Below are positions 8,153-18,200 of a stretch of 64,000 nt of DNA, in pieces (position 1 is the stretch's first letter; every line of letters starts with the position of its first letter). The position numbers were made by a program, and so were the translations under genes. The DNA comes from Dendronalium phyllosphericum CENA369 (GTDB lineage Bacteria; Cyanobacteriota; Cyanobacteriia; Cyanobacteriales; Nostocaceae), in assembly GCF_016056275.1 (NCBI RefSeq), contig NZ_JAECZA010000012.1:124001-188000 (forward strand), written 5' to 3'. The notes under the pieces are model-generated. The model did no database searches. It was not told the origin of the DNA and saw only the letters and a list, made by a program, of their open reading frames with translations.

Positions 8153-10673
8153 ACACAATGATTGCCCACATACTAACACCCAAAGCGATCGCTGCTAAAT
8201 GTTGCCAAAGCATAGTTTTTAATGGTTGGTGCGTAATTTTTTGAGTTAACACTATCGTTAACAGTACTGAGAAAATTAGCGTTGTCCCTTGCAAAAAAGA
8301 CATCACAGCGGGATGTGCCACTAATATTGGCAACTGTTCGCCACTCAAGCCAAAGGTAGCAAACGTCACAGGCAAAATTCGTCCGCCTTCACCCAAGCCT
8401 AAGCGCAGGTAGTGAGCTAAATTACCTCCCAACACCAATGGTAAATAGCCATAGGCAAGTTCTACAAATCGCCGAGGCTTACGCCCAAATTGAATTAGTT
8501 GCATTAAGCCATATGCCACAAATGTGACAGTTGCCGGAATCATCAAAGCTAGCAGCGATAATCCTAAATGTTGCCAAAAATTAGTTAAATTTAGTTGCAA
8601 CCCCAACGCAGATAAGATTTCTGGTAAGCGATGCAGATATACTCCACCTAACAGCAAAAACAACAATGCTACTTCATAGGTGCGAGGTACATGAGTTGTC
8701 CACAATTCAATGCCAGGGGGACGCAAATTAAACTCGACGGAACGGTGGGGACAAGCTTTCAGACAAGTCATGCACAACACGCAATCTCTGTTATCTTCCA
8801 ACTGTGCGGGGTGAGAGTACAAAGGACATCCATTAGTTTCCATACCTTCGCCTTTTTGCGGCCCGCCTTTGTAACACTGGTAAGTGGTGCAGCTGGCAGA
8901 ACAGATACCTTGTTGCGCCCGAAGTTCGGTCATGGAGAGTTTAGCAAATAAACCATTCATACCACCAATGGGACAGAGATAGCGACACCAAAACCGTCGC
9001 TCAAAAAGAGCAGAGAAAATCATCGCCCCAGCAGTAATTAATAGCAGCAAACAAGCGCTCAGATAGGCGGTGTCTTCTAAATGCCAGAGTTCTTCCCATA
9101 AGAAAATCAACGTAAATAGCCCAAATACAAACCAGCCGCCCCATTTCTCGGCTTTTTCTCTCGGCCAGCGCTTGAGTTTTCTCGGCCACAGCCATAGCGA
9201 AAGCTTTTGCGTAATTTCCCCGTAAATCATGAAGGGACAGACAGCACACCACACACGACCTAAGAAGGGAAAGAGAAATAAGAAGAAAGGCCACCACCAA
9301 GCCCAAAATAGATTTAATGCAAAATTGCGATCGCGTGTTTGCGGGCCGATAAATAACACGCCAACAAGAATAGCAAAAGCTGCGACAGTGAAACCATAGT
9401 TAATGCGATCGGGCCACCAAGAACTCCGCAAAAACCGCCGCAACTGGGGATAAGCATTCAACAAATTGACGCGAAAGTGCTTTTTCTTGCTGTTGGCTGA
9501 CCAAAAAATTTCTTCTGTGAGTTCTCGTCTTTCTCCAGCTTGCACAATCGCCCGTTCCACCAAGTTTTTCAACTCTTTGAGATTCCCAGGGAAATCATAA
9601 GACTGCAAGCGGCGCACAGCTTCTGGTGTGATATACGGTTTTGGCAGACCTCTAGCTCGAACGTAAAGACTGGTGTAATATTCTACCTGGGCTTGAATAT
9701 CAGTTTTGCGTACCCGCAGCGGTGGCACTTTGATAATATGACCGACACAGCGTTCAATTGTCGCTTGGGTTTTTTCGGAAACAATGAGAATTCTGGCTTG
9801 AGTGAGGCGAGGTTCGGCGGCTGGCTCTCCGGGACGAGTAACAGGGGTGTATTTGCCCGTCTTGAGCAACTGCTCCATAGACGGTAATAATTCTGTGGGC
9901 AAATCTTGGATGTTGTTGAGAATTAAGCTACCTTCTCCCAACCATTCCAAAAGTCCTGGTTTACCGCCAGCACGACCAAATAAATCTGCGCCGCTAGTTT
10001 GCAGAATCCCACAGTTGACTTTAATAATTGGTTGTCGTCGATAGGGAGAACCGTAGTGAATCAGGGCGGCGATATTATCTTTTTCTAAGCCTGGTTCCCC
10101 AAAAATATCTACAGACTTGCGGTCATTAGCGGCTTCTCGAATTTGCTCTCGCAGACGCACGGCGTAACGACTTGTACCAATGATTCCCCGTTGTGCTTTC
10201 GTGACTAAATATGGTCGCAAAGCTACAGAACGTTCTTGTTCGTAAGATAAAGCAGATGTTACCTGAGCTAATTCTTGAGCCAATTGCCGAGAAAAAGCTT
10301 GAGTAATTTCAGAGTATTGGCTAACTAAGTCACGAAATTTAGCCGCAGGTATAAACCAGAAGTGACATTCTGTGACAGCGGTAATTGTGAATTCGGCTAA
10401 CTCATCTAAGAGTAATTCCTTGAGGTGAATAACTGAGCCAGGAAGGAACCCACGAGCAAAAGCTGGGTTACTTTGATTGTTATTATCGCTTTCGAGTTGA
10501 CCTTCTACAAGAATGTAAAGTGCTTCTGGGGAAGTACCTTCGCTAACTAGAGTTTTGTGGGCTGGCACAACTTGTTCTTCGATCGCGCTAGCGATCGCAT
10601 CTAAAACCTCAGGTGAGAGAATTCCTAAAGTCGTGCGTTCTTGTAGCCATTTAACTATGTCTGGAGATGTCAT
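8148..10673 (-). CDS. Fusion: cyclic-nucleotide-binding domain, inactive AAA+ (sigma-54-activator-like) domain and membrane 4Fe-4S polyferredoxin
   Basis: I place the start at 10673 (MTSPDIVKW) because GGAG lies 8 bases upstream; an ATG at 10730 would add 19 residues. The 841-residue product has a CRP-type sensor fold (about 15-135), a region matching sigma-54 activator AAA+ domains (about 163-380), then about six membrane segments with cysteine motifs CAVCP, CRYLCP, CSASC and a ferredoxin motif CVLCMTCLKACP, as in NapH/NosR/CcoG. The AAA+ domain is eroded: the Walker A site reads GEPGLEKD, Walker B reads SLILNN without Asp-Glu, and the GAFTGA loop is absent, while PPLRVRKTDI and FPGNLKELKNLVERA remain. 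It probably senses a ligand and links this to membrane electron transfer. Ligand and partners are unknown. Confidence 0.85.
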   Translation of the reverse strand: MTSPDIVKWLQERTTLGILSPEVLDAIASAIEEQVVPAHKTLVSEGTSPEALYILVEGQLESDNNNQSNPAFARGFLPGSVIHLKELLLDELAEFTITAVTECHFWFIPAAKFRDLVSQYSEITQAFSRQLAQELAQVTSALSYEQERSVALRPYLVTKAQRGIIGTSRYAVRLREQIREAANDRKSVDIFGEPGLEKDNIAALIHYGSPYRRQPIIKVNCGILQTSGADLFGRAGGKPGLLEWLGEGSLILNNIQDLPTELLPSMEQLLKTGKYTPVTRPGEPAAEPRLTQARILIVSEKTQATIERCVGHIIKVPPLRVRKTDIQAQVEYYTSLYVRARGLPKPYITPEAVRRLQSYDFPGNLKELKNLVERAIVQAGERRELTEEIFWSANSKKKHFRVNLLNAYPQLRRFLRSSWWPDRINYGFTVAAFAILVGVLFIGPQTRDRNFALNLFWAWWWPFFLFLFPFLGRVWCAVCPFMIYGEITQKLSLWLWPRKLKRWPREKAEKWGGWFVFGLFTLIFLWEELWHLEDTAYLSACLLLLITAGAMIFSALFERRFWCRYLCPIGGMNGLFAKLSMTELRAQQGICSASCTTYQCYKGGPQKGEGMETNGCPLYSHPAQLEDNRDCVLCMTCLKACPHRSVEFNLRPPGIELWTTHVPRTYEVALLFLLLGGVYLHRLPEILSALGLQLNLTNFWQHLGLSLLALMIPATVTFVAYGLMQLIQFGRKPRRFVELAYGYLPLVLGGNLAHYLRLGLGEGGRILPVTFATFGLSGEQLPILVAHPAVMSFLQGTTLIFSVLLTIVLTQKITHQPLKTMLWQHLAAIALGVSMWAIIVS

Positions 10674-10742
10674 TGTGCGTTCTCCGTTCAGGCTGCTGTA
10701 TAAAAGGATTATCCCTGAAAGCAATGTCAAAAGAGCTGCCTA

Positions 10743-10835
10743 ATGAATTTATCGGATCTGCCTAATCTCTGGGTTCCCTTGGTACTTCTAGGTTTAATCG
10801 TGCTAGCGGCTGTGTTTTTCAGTCGCAGCAGTTGA
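10743..10835 (+). CDS. Possible 30-residue single-pass membrane miniprotein
   Basis: ATG at 10743 opens a frame of 30 codons ending TGA at 10833-10835. The peptide begins MNLSDLPNLWVPL, has a central run of hydrophobic residues (WVPLVLLGLIVLAAVFF) and ends with a positive tail SRSS. This is the shape of cyanobacterial photosynthetic or respiratory miniproteins, but it matches none I know (not PetN, PsaM, PsbX or PsbY). It is divergent from the polyferredoxin fusion, 69 bp from its start. Only a weak ribosome-binding sequence precedes it, so coding status is uncertain. Confidence 0.45.
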   Translation: MNLSDLPNLWVPLVLLGLIVLAAVFFSRSS

Positions 10836-10852
10836 TCTGCTCCAGTCTAAGA

Positions 10853-11669
10853 TTATGTCAGATAAAGCAGTAGTGCCTTATTTTGTCTGGCAGCACTTTG
10901 GTAATAATCAACAATTTCGTTGTAATAATCCGTCATCCATTCCAACATTTCTTCATCAGACCAGTCAATCCAAGGTATTGGTTCTGGCTTCTGAGATTCT
11001 CGGATAAAACGATTTTGGAAACCCTCTTGTGAAAGTTCTAATAACCCATCAAGAATTTGTTCAACTTCATCGCCTGGTTCTAGATACCGTATGGGGCCAT
11101 AACCCGTTTCATAACCAATTTCTTTTCCAGCGCCAAAAGCATTAACTAAAGGCAAACCATCCCATGCAGAATTTTTTATTACTATAAATGGCAGAAAATC
11201 TTTTTTATATCCTTTCTCTACAATCAATTCGGGAATTTTCCCTTGATATTTATCATAATAGCTTGGAATATACCCAGCTAATAAAGATGTAGCATAATAG
11301 CTTGGAACATATCCAGCTAATAAAAATGTTACTTCTTGCCAAGATTTGTGTAAATCTAGTTCGGGGGTTTCCCACTCAGCGAGGAACTTTTTTTCTAGAA
11401 CCTGCCAATCATAAATTATGCTTCCATTTTTGACGCTTTCCAGGAATCAACCAACTTAAACCTTTACTTTCTGGCAGTTGACCGAAGCGCGCTTTCACTT
11501 CTTGTTTCGTTTTTTCAGCAGGTTCTGCTGGCCAATAACTTGCTCGTTGCCAAAACGCAGATTCTGGCAACCATTGAGCATCAAAAAAAGCATTTGTAAG
11601 AAGTGGGTCTTCTCTAAGTAAATCAAGTGTTAAACCAGAAATTTGCTTAATTTGACCTGTAATTCCCAT
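10853..11669 (-). pseudogene. DUF1877 (YfbM-like) gene broken by a frameshift
   Basis: The N-terminal part (11669 to about 11430) begins MGITGQIKQIS and includes SKGLSWLIPGKRQK, then runs into a stop. The downstream part, in another frame, continues from GSIIYDWQVLEKKF through LDLHKSWQEVTFLLAGY to GDEVEQILDGL and ends at 10853. Together they cover a normal DUF1877 protein. The frame changes at or next to a run of five T (11427-11431). The downstream part also holds a 13-residue tandem duplication, LLAGYVPSYYATS followed by LLAGYIPSYYDKY, encoded by two 39-bp copies near 11245-11325. A sequencing error in the homopolymer could mimic the frameshift, but not the duplication. The function of the family is unknown. 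Confidence 0.75.
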
Positions 11670-11746
11670 ACAAATTTATTGGAATACTTAAAAAATATTC
11701 TAACCAGAATATAGCTAATGCAAACATTATAATTTATCCAGATTAA

Positions 11747-12940
11747 TCAAATGTAAATGCAATACCTAAATACAAAAGATATTAGAATTGCAAAACCCAC
11801 TCCTACATAAAATACACTATTAATTCCTCCCAAAACGAAGACTATACCCATCAAGAGTGGGCCTAAAGTTTGCCCTAATCCTAAAAATGTCCTATTTATA
11901 GATAAAATTGTTGTCAGATATTCTTTTGGTGCTAAATTAGCTAAAAGTGTTTGAATACTATGCAAACTAATACCCAAACCAATGCCAAAAATTGTAGTGG
12001 AAATTAAGAGAAACCAGACATTAGGCATTAAGGGAACAATCAACATAGCTAAAACATCCAAAATAAAAGATGCTTGAACTAAAGTTTGAGGCTTAAATCT
12101 TTTATTTAATTTTCCCAACTGAGAGGATGTAATTATAATTGCTACAGAAATACTGGAAAGTAATATACCAATTATGGCGGGTGAGGCTTGGAAAATATCA
12201 TTAATTAATTGTGGTAAGTAAGTTATGTAAGCACCATAAAGAAGAACAAAATTACCAGTACTGACAATGAATAATCCGAATAATTTACGATTTTTGAGAA
12301 CTTTTGCTGCATTACCTAAATCAACTTGGCGATTGCGATCGCTTTTTAATTCGGGATTATGAAGTGTGAATAAAACCAACAATCCAATGGGAATTGCCAC
12401 TACAGGTAGCATAAACGGATAATACCAACCCATAGTTGCCAATGCACCGCCAATCGTTGGATAAATAGCTGTACCGACATTAGTAATACTGCCACTGTAG
12501 CTCATTACAGTAGTACGTCTATCTTTTGTATACAAATCATTAATCAAAGTAAAACTAAGAGAAAGCAAAGAGGCAGCACCGATGCCTTGGATAAAACGCA
12601 AACATAGTAACAGATTAAAGTTACGAGAAAAGGCACAAGCTATACCAGCAATACCATATAAAAATAGTGAAGTAACAATAAATTTTTTTCTGCCCCATCT
12701 ATCAGCAAGGATACCAATAACAGGGACTAAAACAACAGCAGGAAAAGTGAAAGTTGAAATTAACAAACCAACATCACTGGGATTTACTTTCAATTCTTTC
12801 GCAAGGCTAGGGAAAGCTGGAGTTATGCTAGAAACACCGAGAACAGCAATCAAAGCGATTGTACAAATAATCTGAAAATTCAGCTCTAGATATATTGGTT
12901 TGCGCTGCTCAAATTGACTTTTTTCTTCTATTGGATTCAT
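11747..12940 (-). CDS. MFS transporter, drug:H+ antiporter-1 type
   Basis: I choose ATG at 12940 (MNPIEEKS), with AGGG about 8 bases upstream; an ATG 48 bases earlier is also open. The 397-residue product has about 12 membrane segments. The loop 2-3 signature reads GILADRWGRKKF near residue 80, and RFIQGIGAASLLSLSFTLI near 115 matches the segment 4 motif. It probably exports a small molecule by proton antiport; the substrate is not predictable. It closely resembles Bcr/CflA and multidrug MFS proteins. It lies upstream of the DUF1877 pseudogene on the same strand, with 77 bp between. Confidence 0.88.
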   Translation of the reverse strand: MNPIEEKSQFEQRKPIYLELNFQIICTIALIAVLGVSSITPAFPSLAKELKVNPSDVGLLISTFTFPAVVLVPVIGILADRWGRKKFIVTSLFLYGIAGIACAFSRNFNLLLCLRFIQGIGAASLLSLSFTLINDLYTKDRRTTVMSYSGSITNVGTAIYPTIGGALATMGWYYPFMLPVVAIPIGLLVLFTLHNPELKSDRNRQVDLGNAAKVLKNRKLFGLFIVSTGNFVLLYGAYITYLPQLINDIFQASPAIIGILLSSISVAIIITSSQLGKLNKRFKPQTLVQASFILDVLAMLIVPLMPNVWFLLISTTIFGIGLGISLHSIQTLLANLAPKEYLTTILSINRTFLGLGQTLGPLLMGIVFVLGGINSVFYVGVGFAILISFVFRYCIYI

Positions 12941-13010
12941 AAAATTACCCTGTTTATAGCAGTCTAGAATAATTTGTGAAACTTGCAAAGCTCTCTATTT
13001 TTCTCTTTTC

Positions 13011-13057
13011 CTTGGCGTTCTTAGCAGTATCCTGCGGTAAGCCGCTTTGCGTCTCCG
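13011..13057. repeat. Dispersed GC-rich repeat (CCTGCGGTAAGCCGCT type), copy 1
   Basis: A 47-bp stretch containing tatcctgcggtaagccgctt resembles 43583-43630 (tagcctgcggcaagccgcta) with about ten differences. The second copy lies inside the start region of the CHAT protein gene. Confidence 0.65.
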
Positions 13058-13104
13058 ATAAACAAATCTTCTCACGACTCAAACAGAATTACTATATGAA
13101 TATA

Positions 13105-13141
13105 CAAAAACGCAAAGCAACTAAGGAGTTACTTTGCGTTT
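13105..13141 (-). terminator. Rho-independent terminator for rubrerythrin
   Basis: On the minus strand, aacgcaaagtaact pairs with agttgctttgcgtt around a CCTT loop and is followed directly by a T-run. It starts 33 bp past the rubrerythrin stop. Confidence 0.8.
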
Positions 13142-13173
13142 CATTACTCAAAATTACGACTTACGAATTAGTA

Positions 13174-13887
13174 TTAGGCTGCGGCTTTTTCTTCCAGTGG
13201 TTTAAAAGTCTTTTTACTAGCACCGCAGATCGGACAATACCAATCATCAGGAATTTCTGCAAAAGGCGTTCCAGGTGCAATTCCCGAATCAGGATCGCCA
13301 GTTACAGGATCGTAAATCATGCTGCATTGTCTGCAAATCCATTTCTGAGTTTGAGGATCGTTACCCGCAACTCTGGTTGTTTCTTTTCCCCCATTTAATA
13401 CTTCTAAAGCTTCAGCATAGCGATCGGCGTGGTAATTTTCGATGAATTTTAACAAGCCAAAACGATGTGCAGCGTTACGAAATGTAGTTGCATGTTCGGT
13501 AGATTCTTGAGCTTGTTTTAAAAATTCTTCTACAGCTGGATTATCGCGATCGCGTTGAGCAGCAGCAGCAAATTCTGGATACATTGTGGTGTACTCATAA
13601 GTTTCACCTTCAATGGCCAAAGATAAGCAGCGAGAAGCAATTTCACGTTTTTGTTCGTCAGTTAAACTTGCTGCATCTTCTATCACAAGTTCTGGATGCA
13701 GTAATCTAAAATGTGCAAAAGCATGTTCAGTTTCTTGTTCTGCTGTTTCTTTAAAAAGTTTCGCTAAGTCTGTAAATCCCAGTTTACGCGCTACGTCAGC
13801 AAAAAACAGATACTTGCGATTTGCCATCGATTCACCACCGAAGGCAGCTTCTAAGTTTTGCAGTGTAGTAAAGTTTGATAAATCCAT
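13174..13887 (-). CDS. rbr: Rubrerythrin
   Basis: I choose ATG at 13887 (MDLSNFTTLQNLEAAFGGES), where the rubrerythrin fold begins; an upstream ATG at 13965 would add 26 residues unlike the family. The 237-residue protein has a four-helix di-iron domain with the expected carboxylate and histidine ligands (ETAEQETEHA near 47-56, EGETYEY near 93-99, QESTEHA near 128-134). A C-terminal rubredoxin domain carries CRQC and CPIC for one iron. Rubrerythrins reduce hydrogen peroxide in the cytoplasm; in Anabaena a homologue (RbrA) protects heterocysts. A terminator follows at 13105-13141. Confidence 0.95.
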   Translation of the reverse strand: MDLSNFTTLQNLEAAFGGESMANRKYLFFADVARKLGFTDLAKLFKETAEQETEHAFAHFRLLHPELVIEDAASLTDEQKREIASRCLSLAIEGETYEYTTMYPEFAAAAQRDRDNPAVEEFLKQAQESTEHATTFRNAAHRFGLLKFIENYHADRYAEALEVLNGGKETTRVAGNDPQTQKWICRQCSMIYDPVTGDPDSGIAPGTPFAEIPDDWYCPICGASKKTFKPLEEKAAA

Positions 13888-14392
13888 GATATTGTTGTCA
13901 GTAACGTGATTTGTGCCTGGAAAAATACAGAGTTTCAAAACAGGTATATAAGCAAAGTAACTCATTGTTTTTCAAGTTTTTATACCTTGATATATCCGTT
14001 TTGTATAGCTGTTAAGCTAATTATAAATCCGAAAATATATCGTTGAGTGTTGATTGTCAACAGTCTAATCGAGTCCATGTGCAATTTTTATATAGAACAG
14101 CTTATCAACTAATAGATATCTGTAATTACTTTGCTATCTCAATTATTAAGCTTTGATACTAAATAATGCAGCATGAAAAAGTCCTAAAGGGTTAGGACTT
14201 AAATAAAAATTTTCAATTTTTCTGTATTATTTAGTCTGAAAAAGTCAGATCCCGAAATTTGAAGCAGGGGGAGCAGGGGGACGCGGTGATGAGGGGGATG
14301 AGAGGGATGAGGGAGATGAGGAGAATAACTTCCGACCTCCGACTTCTGCCTTTTGACAACTAACAACTGACAACTAACTCCTGCTTCTCAAA
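13888..14392. other. Intergenic region upstream of rubrerythrin
   Basis: The part next to rubrerythrin is AT-rich and should carry its promoter. A terminator hairpin for the SDR gene lies at 14175-14200. From about 14262 to 14330 there is a low-complexity purine tract (gcagggggagcaggggg, then gatgag repeats) and a ccgacctccgact heptamer-like tract. No gene was found. Confidence 0.6.
14175..14200 (-). terminator. Rho-independent terminator
   Basis: A perfect 9-bp stem (AAGTCCTAA/TTAGGACTT, 14179-14200) with a four-base loop is followed on the minus strand by TTTTTC. It lies about 190 bp past the SDR stop and upstream of rubrerythrin, so it would separate the two transcription units. Confidence 0.75.
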
Positions 14393-15133
14393 TCAGGCTA
14401 TTCCCCCATTGACGCGGATATTTTGCCCAGTTATCCATCGTGCTTCGTCGCTGGCGAGAAATGCCACTACATTAGCGATTTCTTGAACATCTCCCAGTCT
14501 ACTAAACGCTGCCATATTGGCTAAACGGTCAATTTGTTCTTGTGTCTTGCCTTCTCGAAACAATTCTGTATCTGTAGGGCCAGGAGAAATAACATTGACA
14601 GCGATTTTCTTGCAACCCAATTCTTTAGCAAGTACTCGCGTAATTTGTTCGACAGCACCTTTGGTGGCCACATAAGCACTATAAGTAGGCAACATCATCG
14701 CTGTGGTTGATGAGGAAAAGTTGATAATCCTTCCACCTTCTGCCATGTGTAGCGCAGCTTGTTGACAAGTAAAATAAGTGCCTTTGACATTAACGGCATA
14801 AATATTGTCAAAATCTGCTTCTGTAGTTTCAGTAATTGGTTTATAGAAAGCAATTCCGGCATTATTCACTAAAATGTCAACCTTGCCAAAGCGTTTAATA
14901 GTTTCCTCAAACAGCCGTTGAATATCTGCTACTTTGCTCACATCTGCTTGTACAGCGATCGCTTCTACTCCCAACTTCTCGATTTCTGCAACAACTTCTT
15001 GTGCTTTAGTTGCGTTACCCGCATAGTTAACGACAACAGACGCACCGTTACCTGCTAATTTCAGGGCGATCGCTCGTCCAATACCCCGCGATGCACCAGT
15101 AACAATTGCAACCTTTTCTGTTAAAGCTGCCAT
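14393..15133 (-). CDS. SDR family oxidoreductase, FabG-like
   Basis: The 246-residue protein is a classical short-chain dehydrogenase. It has the NAD(P)-binding motif TGASRGIG near 13-20, NNAG near 90 and the catalytic Ser...Tyr-x-x-x-Lys set (INFSSSTTAMM, then YVATKGAVEQ). The C-terminus ITGQNIRVNGGIA is typical of 3-oxoacyl-ACP reductase-like members. The substrate is unknown; a dedicated FabG usually lies in a fatty-acid locus, which this is not. It is a single gene between repeats. Confidence 0.9.
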   Translation of the reverse strand: MAALTEKVAIVTGASRGIGRAIALKLAGNGASVVVNYAGNATKAQEVVAEIEKLGVEAIAVQADVSKVADIQRLFEETIKRFGKVDILVNNAGIAFYKPITETTEADFDNIYAVNVKGTYFTCQQAALHMAEGGRIINFSSSTTAMMLPTYSAYVATKGAVEQITRVLAKELGCKKIAVNVISPGPTDTELFREGKTQEQIDRLANMAAFSRLGDVQEIANVVAFLASDEARWITGQNIRVNGGIA

Positions 15134-15207
15134 AGATTCACCCAGTTTTACTTTGGTTAACTAAATAAAAAATAGAAGCCAAGAACTAGGAAAATATTTT
15201 AACTCTT

Positions 15208-15274
15208 GTACAGACGCGATTTATCGCGTCTATACTCCTAATTTTTGTACAGACGCGATTAATCGCGTCTCTAC
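15208..15274. repeat. Two GACGCGAT palindromes in tandem (copies 3 and 4)
   Basis: Copy 3 (15208-15235, gtacagacgcgatttatcgcgtctatac) and copy 4 (15247-15274, a TTAA-centred version) are each followed by tcctaa. They sit between the end of the RND pump gene and the start of the SDR gene on the same strand, where they could form terminator-like hairpins. Confidence 0.85.
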
Positions 15275-15284
15275 TCCTAACTTC

Positions 15285-18200
15285 TCACCGATGGCTAGCA
15301 GAAGGGACTTTTCCATCATGACTAGAATCAGCCAATTGAGGCTTGCGGCGCGGCCGCAAGCGATCGCGGATGGTGTTAACCAGGATATACAACACTGGCA
15401 CAATAAATAAACTCAATAAGGTAGAGACCAACATTCCACCAAAAACAGCAGTACCTAGAGATTGTCTGCTACCTGCGCCAGCGCCTTCAGCATTTACCAA
15501 TGGCAAAATACCCAAGATAAAAGCGAAGGAAGTCATCAGAATTGGCCGCAAGCGTTCTTCGGCTGCTTGCACTGCTGCTTTGGTAATTGAAAGTCCTTGT
15601 TCGCGCAGTTGGTTGGCAAATTCTACAATCAAAATTGCGTTCTTACTTGCCAAACCAATCAGCATTACCAAACCAACTTGACAAAAGATATCGTTATTTA
15701 AACCCCGCAACGACTGTGCTGATAGCGCTCCCAAGATAGCCAAGGGCACAGCCAACATAATAATCAAGGGGTCAAAGTAATTTTCGTACTGAGCTGCCAA
15801 TACTAAGAAAACGAAGACAAGTCCCAAGCCAAATATCAGGGGTGCTAGACCGCCGGATGATTGTTCTTCAGCGGAGATTCCCGACCATTCATAACCGAAA
15901 CTTTGCGGCAAAACCTGCTGTGCAGATCGCTGCATTGCTTCAATTGCTTGACCGGAACTGTAGCCAGGAGCCGCCGAGCCGGTGATTTCTATCGAACGGA
16001 ACAAATTATAGTGGTTAATTGTTTGCGCTCCAGTGGTTGGAGTGACTTTCACTAAATTGCTCAGAGGAATCATTTGATTAGTGGCAGAGCGAACGTACAA
16101 GCGACCGATATCTTCTGGGTTGGAGCGAAACTTAGCGTCTGCTTGCACATAGACGCGGTAAGTGCGTTGCTCTAAATTAAAATCGTTGACGTATCGGGAA
16201 CCCAAGTAACTTTGGAGGGTATTGAAGACATCCTGTACAGATACTTGCAAGGCTTCGGCTCTGTTGCGATCTACTTGAATCAACAGTTGAGGTGTATTCG
16301 CAGCAAAAGTACTAAATACAGGTTTTTGCAATTCTGGTGACTGATTGGCACGTCCGAGTAACTGACCCATGAGTTGCACCATGGTATCTAAGGAGTTGTT
16401 GCCTTGTCTGTCTTGTAATTCAAATTGGAAGCCGCCAAAACTTCCCAAACCCCGAATTGCTGGGGGATTAACTGGTAATACTCTTGCTTCGGTAATTCCT
16501 GAGACTTTTTTCTGTAAATTGGCGATAATTCCCTGTGCTGAGTGACTATGTTCTTTACGTTCATCCCAAGGTTTGAGTGTTGTAAAAATCGCACCGTTAT
16601 TAGCACTGTTGCCACTAAAACCAAAGCCACCGATGGCAAAAGTACCTACGACTTCTGGCAATTTCAGAATTTCTTTTTCCACCTGGCTCATGACATTGCT
16701 GGTGTAGTTGAGTGAAGTTCCTTCTGGCCCTTGAATAATAGTGATGAAATAGCCTTGGTCTTCATCAGGGAAAAATGCAGAAGGTACGCGGGTGTAAAGC
16801 CAACCCGTCAGTCCTAAAGACACTACAAACAGTAATAAGACAATTCCTTTGAAACGATTTAAACGAAGCAGCGATCGCTCGTATTTATTCCGCGTCCAAT
16901 CTACACCGTTATTAAACTTTCCAAACAGCCAACCCAGCCAACCACGCGGTTTTTGCCCCCGACGTAGCAGCAGTGCTGACAGGGAAGGACTCAAAGTTAA
17001 AGCGAGAAAGGTTGAGATGGCGATCGAGAAGGCGATCGTTAATGCAAATTGTTTGTATATCTGTCCGGTAGCACCAGGAAAAAAGGCAACGGGAACGAAC
17101 ACCGCCATTAGCACCAAGGAAGTGGCAACCACTGCCCCAGTTAGTTCGCGCATGGACTCGGATGCTGCCTGACGCGGCGACATTCCTTCATCTTCAATCA
17201 AGCGAGAGATATTTTCAACGACGATAATCGCATCATCGACCACTAGTCCGGTGGCGAGAGTTAAACCAAACAAAGTCAGAGTATTGATGGAAAACCCAAA
17301 GACCTTAACGAAGGCAAATGTCCCAATCAATGCCAGAGGAATTACAATTACCGGAATCAGGGTGGTGCGCCAATCCTGCAAGAAAATATAAATGACTATG
17401 ACTACAAGGACGATCGCCTCAAACAACGTCTTGACAACTTCCGAAAGAGATGCTGTCACAAACAAAGTTGTGTCAAACGCTACTTGATATTTCATTCCTG
17501 GCGGAAATTTTTGTGCTAGTTGCGCTATTTCCGCTTTCACTGCTTTGGCAACGTTTAAAGCATTACTTCCTGGTGTGGTAAATATACCAACACCCACGCC
17601 GTCTTGACCTCTAAATCGCAGGAATGTGTTGTAATTTTCTGCTCCTAGTTCGGCTCGGCCGACATCTTTGAGCTTGATTAGGCTACCATCGGTACTTGCT
17701 TTAATTACTAAATCCTCAAATTCTGGGACTTCCGTAAGTCTGCCGACGGCTCGCAAGTCGATTTGATACATTTGATCGGATGCCGATGGTTGCTGACCGA
17801 TTTGCCCAGCCCCTACCTGCAAGTTTTGGGCGTTGAGAGCATCGATCACATCTTGGGCAGTCAAGCTGCGACTGGCAAGGCGATTGGGGTCGAGCCACAA
17901 ACGCATGGCATAACGACGTTCGCCAAAAATTCGCGCTTCACCTACACCGTTGATTCTTTTGAGAGCATCTATTAAATAGAGGTCGGCGTAGTTGCTCAAA
18001 AATACGTTGCTATACTTTTGGTTATCGCTGTATAGCCCGATCGCTAACAAGATATCGTTGGATTGCTTGCTAACTGTTACCCCAGTTTGCTGCACTGGTT
18101 GCGGCAGTTGTGGTTCAGCCAGCGACACGCGATTTTGCACGTCAACTGCTGCAATATCTTTGTTACGGGAAGCGTCAAATGTGACTGTAATCGTACTGCT

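Noticed and set aside
9540-10044. Open frames on the + strand opposite the polyferredoxin fusion
   Set aside because: They are antisense to a well-supported gene and have no domain or start signal.
8148-10673. Active sigma-54-dependent activator
   Set aside because: Walker A, Walker B and the GAFTGA loop are not intact, and cyanobacteria lack sigma-54.
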